From Chloroflexota bacterium (GTDB lineage Bacteria > Chloroflexota > Dehalococcoidia > JACPQD01), in the NCBI GenBank assembly GCA_016190665.1, contig JACPQD010000079.1:1-64000 (forward strand): 64,000 nucleotides of DNA. The letters are read 5' to 3'. Position numbers and translations under genes: made by a program. Numbering within the stretch: position 1 is the stretch's first letter; each line of letters opens with the position of its first letter. The notes beneath the pieces are model-generated. The model was not told the origin of the DNA and did no database searches. It saw only the letters and a program-made list of their open reading frames with translations. This document shows positions 63,226 to 64,000 of the stretch, in pieces.

Positions 63226-64000
63226 CTACTTTCAACGTCGAGAACATGTTCGAGCGCGCCAGGGCCATGAATCTCGACACGTGGGCCGACGGCAAGGGCG
63301 TGCTGGAGGACTTCACGCGCCTCAATGGGCTGGTCCAGGAGCCAGCCTACTCCGACCAGATCAAGTCTGAGCTGCTGGAAACCATGGGACGCTACGAGGG
63401 CTTGCTCTCCAGTGGCGAGAGCAGGTTCATCCTCCTTCGCGATATCCGCGGCAAATTCCTCAGCCGGCCCAGGAACAAGCCGGTCGAGATCGCGGCGACA
63501 GGGCGCGGCGACTGGATCGGCTGGTTTGAGCTCGTCAAGGAGCCGGTCAAGGAGACGGCCACCGAGAATACCGGCCGCGTGATCGGTCTGCTAGACGCGG
63601 ATGTGCTCTGCGTTGTCGAGGCGGAGAACCGCATCGGCCTCAAGCGCTTCAACGAGGATGTGCTGCCGCCGGTGAGCGTGGCGCCCTTCGATCATATCAT
63701 GCTTATCGACGGCAACGACGACCGTGGCATCGACGTCGGGATCATGACGAAGCAGGACCACAAGATCGTTCGCATGCTCAGCCACGTGGACGACAGAGAC
63801 GATAAGGGCATAATCTTCAGCCGGGACTGCGCCGAGTACGAGATCGAGACCCCGCAGGGCAACACGCTTCTGTTGCTGGTCAACCATTTCAAGAGCAAGG
63901 GTTATGGCGCGCCCGCGGAATCGGCGGCCAAACGGCTCCGTCAGGCAAAACGCGTACGCGCCATCTACGACGAGTACGTCAGCGGCGGCCGTGACTACGT
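63216..64000 (+). CDS. Endonuclease/exonuclease/phosphatase-family protein (partial)
   Basis: The first 261 residues of a gene cut by the window end. It begins MRVATFNVENMFERARAM, with the EEP-family Asn and Glu (FNVEN), and continues ADVLCVVEAENRIGLKRFN, DDRGIDVGIMTK and LLLLVNHFKSKGYG, the metal and catalytic motifs of the family. The ATG follows AGGAGGCGAAAGTC and overlaps the MazE-like stop, implying translational coupling. Confidence 0.88.
   Translation, partial: MRVATFNVENMFERARAMNLDTWADGKGVLEDFTRLNGLVQEPAYSDQIKSELLETMGRYEGLLSSGESRFILLRDIRGKFLSRPRNKPVEIAATGRGDWIGWFELVKEPVKETATENTGRVIGLLDADVLCVVEAENRIGLKRFNEDVLPPVSVAPFDHIMLIDGNDDRGIDVGIMTKQDHKIVRMLSHVDDRDDKGIIFSRDCAEYEIETPQGNTLLLLVNHFKSKGYGAPAESAAKRLRQAKRVRAIYDEYVSGGRDY

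Overview
The window is about 60% G+C and densely coded. It looks like a chromosomal segment of an uncultured bacterium, most consistent with Chloroflexota (Dehalococcoidia-like). That placement is an inference from gene content and layout: an adenosylcobalamin-dependent (class II) ribonucleotide reductase, a split methylmalonyl-CoA mutase, aldehyde:ferredoxin oxidoreductase, several DUF2283/HicB-type small genes, a PIN-TRAM/ispD/ispF/cysE/cysS string, and an LPxTG-like sorting signal that points to a one-membrane envelope. No rRNA gene or marker that would fix the taxonomy is present.

Layout. 0-6 kb: EamA exporter, two-subunit sulfopyruvate-decarboxylase-like enzyme, solute-binding lipoprotein, aldehyde:ferredoxin oxidoreductase. 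6.4-7.7 kb (minus): a c-di-AMP (ydaO-type) riboswitch with its own promoter and a clear intrinsic terminator, in front of a Cys-rich small protein and a BON-domain protein. 8-10 kb: TspO, CutA, DUF2283 and a frameshifted membrane protein. 10.4-14.4 kb (minus): a tight three-gene operon of an SPPY methyltransferase, a radical SAM enzyme, and a class III nucleotide cyclase fused to a tyrosyl/tryptophanyl-tRNA-synthetase-like domain. I know of no described system with this composition. 14.5-16.8 kb: nrdJ. 17.7-19.6 kb: a type II restriction-modification pair bounded by a duplicated argJ 3' end, followed by argJ. 20.9-21.7 kb: a higBA-type locus.

21.8-27.8 kb: methylmalonyl-CoA mutase large subunit, a UGSC-family selenoprotein read through an in-frame TGA with its partner gene, acyl-CoA dehydrogenase, methylmalonyl-CoA epimerase and the B12-binding mutase subunit. 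28-41 kb: methyltransferases, a pentapeptide-repeat membrane protein, YedE-like/TusA/permease genes, mutL, THEP1 NTPase, YedF, a GlcD-type oxidase and a LysR regulator. Several of these (YedE, YedF, LysR) belong to families tied to selenium metabolism, which fits the selenoprotein. At 40.78-41.05 kb on the minus strand there is a strong candidate structured non-coding RNA with its own promoter.

41.2-51.8 kb: VOC protein, diheme cytochrome with a sorting signal, membrane protein, unusual histidine-phosphatase-like protein, tRNA-Arg(CCG), uvrC, alcohol dehydrogenase, two nitronate-monooxygenase-type flavoproteins, tatA, nitroreductase. 51.8-56.6 kb: PIN-TRAM ATPase-less ribonuclease-like protein, ispD, ispF, cysE, cysS. 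56.6-61.5 kb: a cluster of toxin-antitoxin-like small genes built partly by local duplication that also copied the cysS 3' end, with a PD-(D/E)XK nuclease. 61.6-64 kb: MFS transporter, AbrB/MazE-like protein and the start of an endonuclease/exonuclease/phosphatase-family gene cut by the window end.
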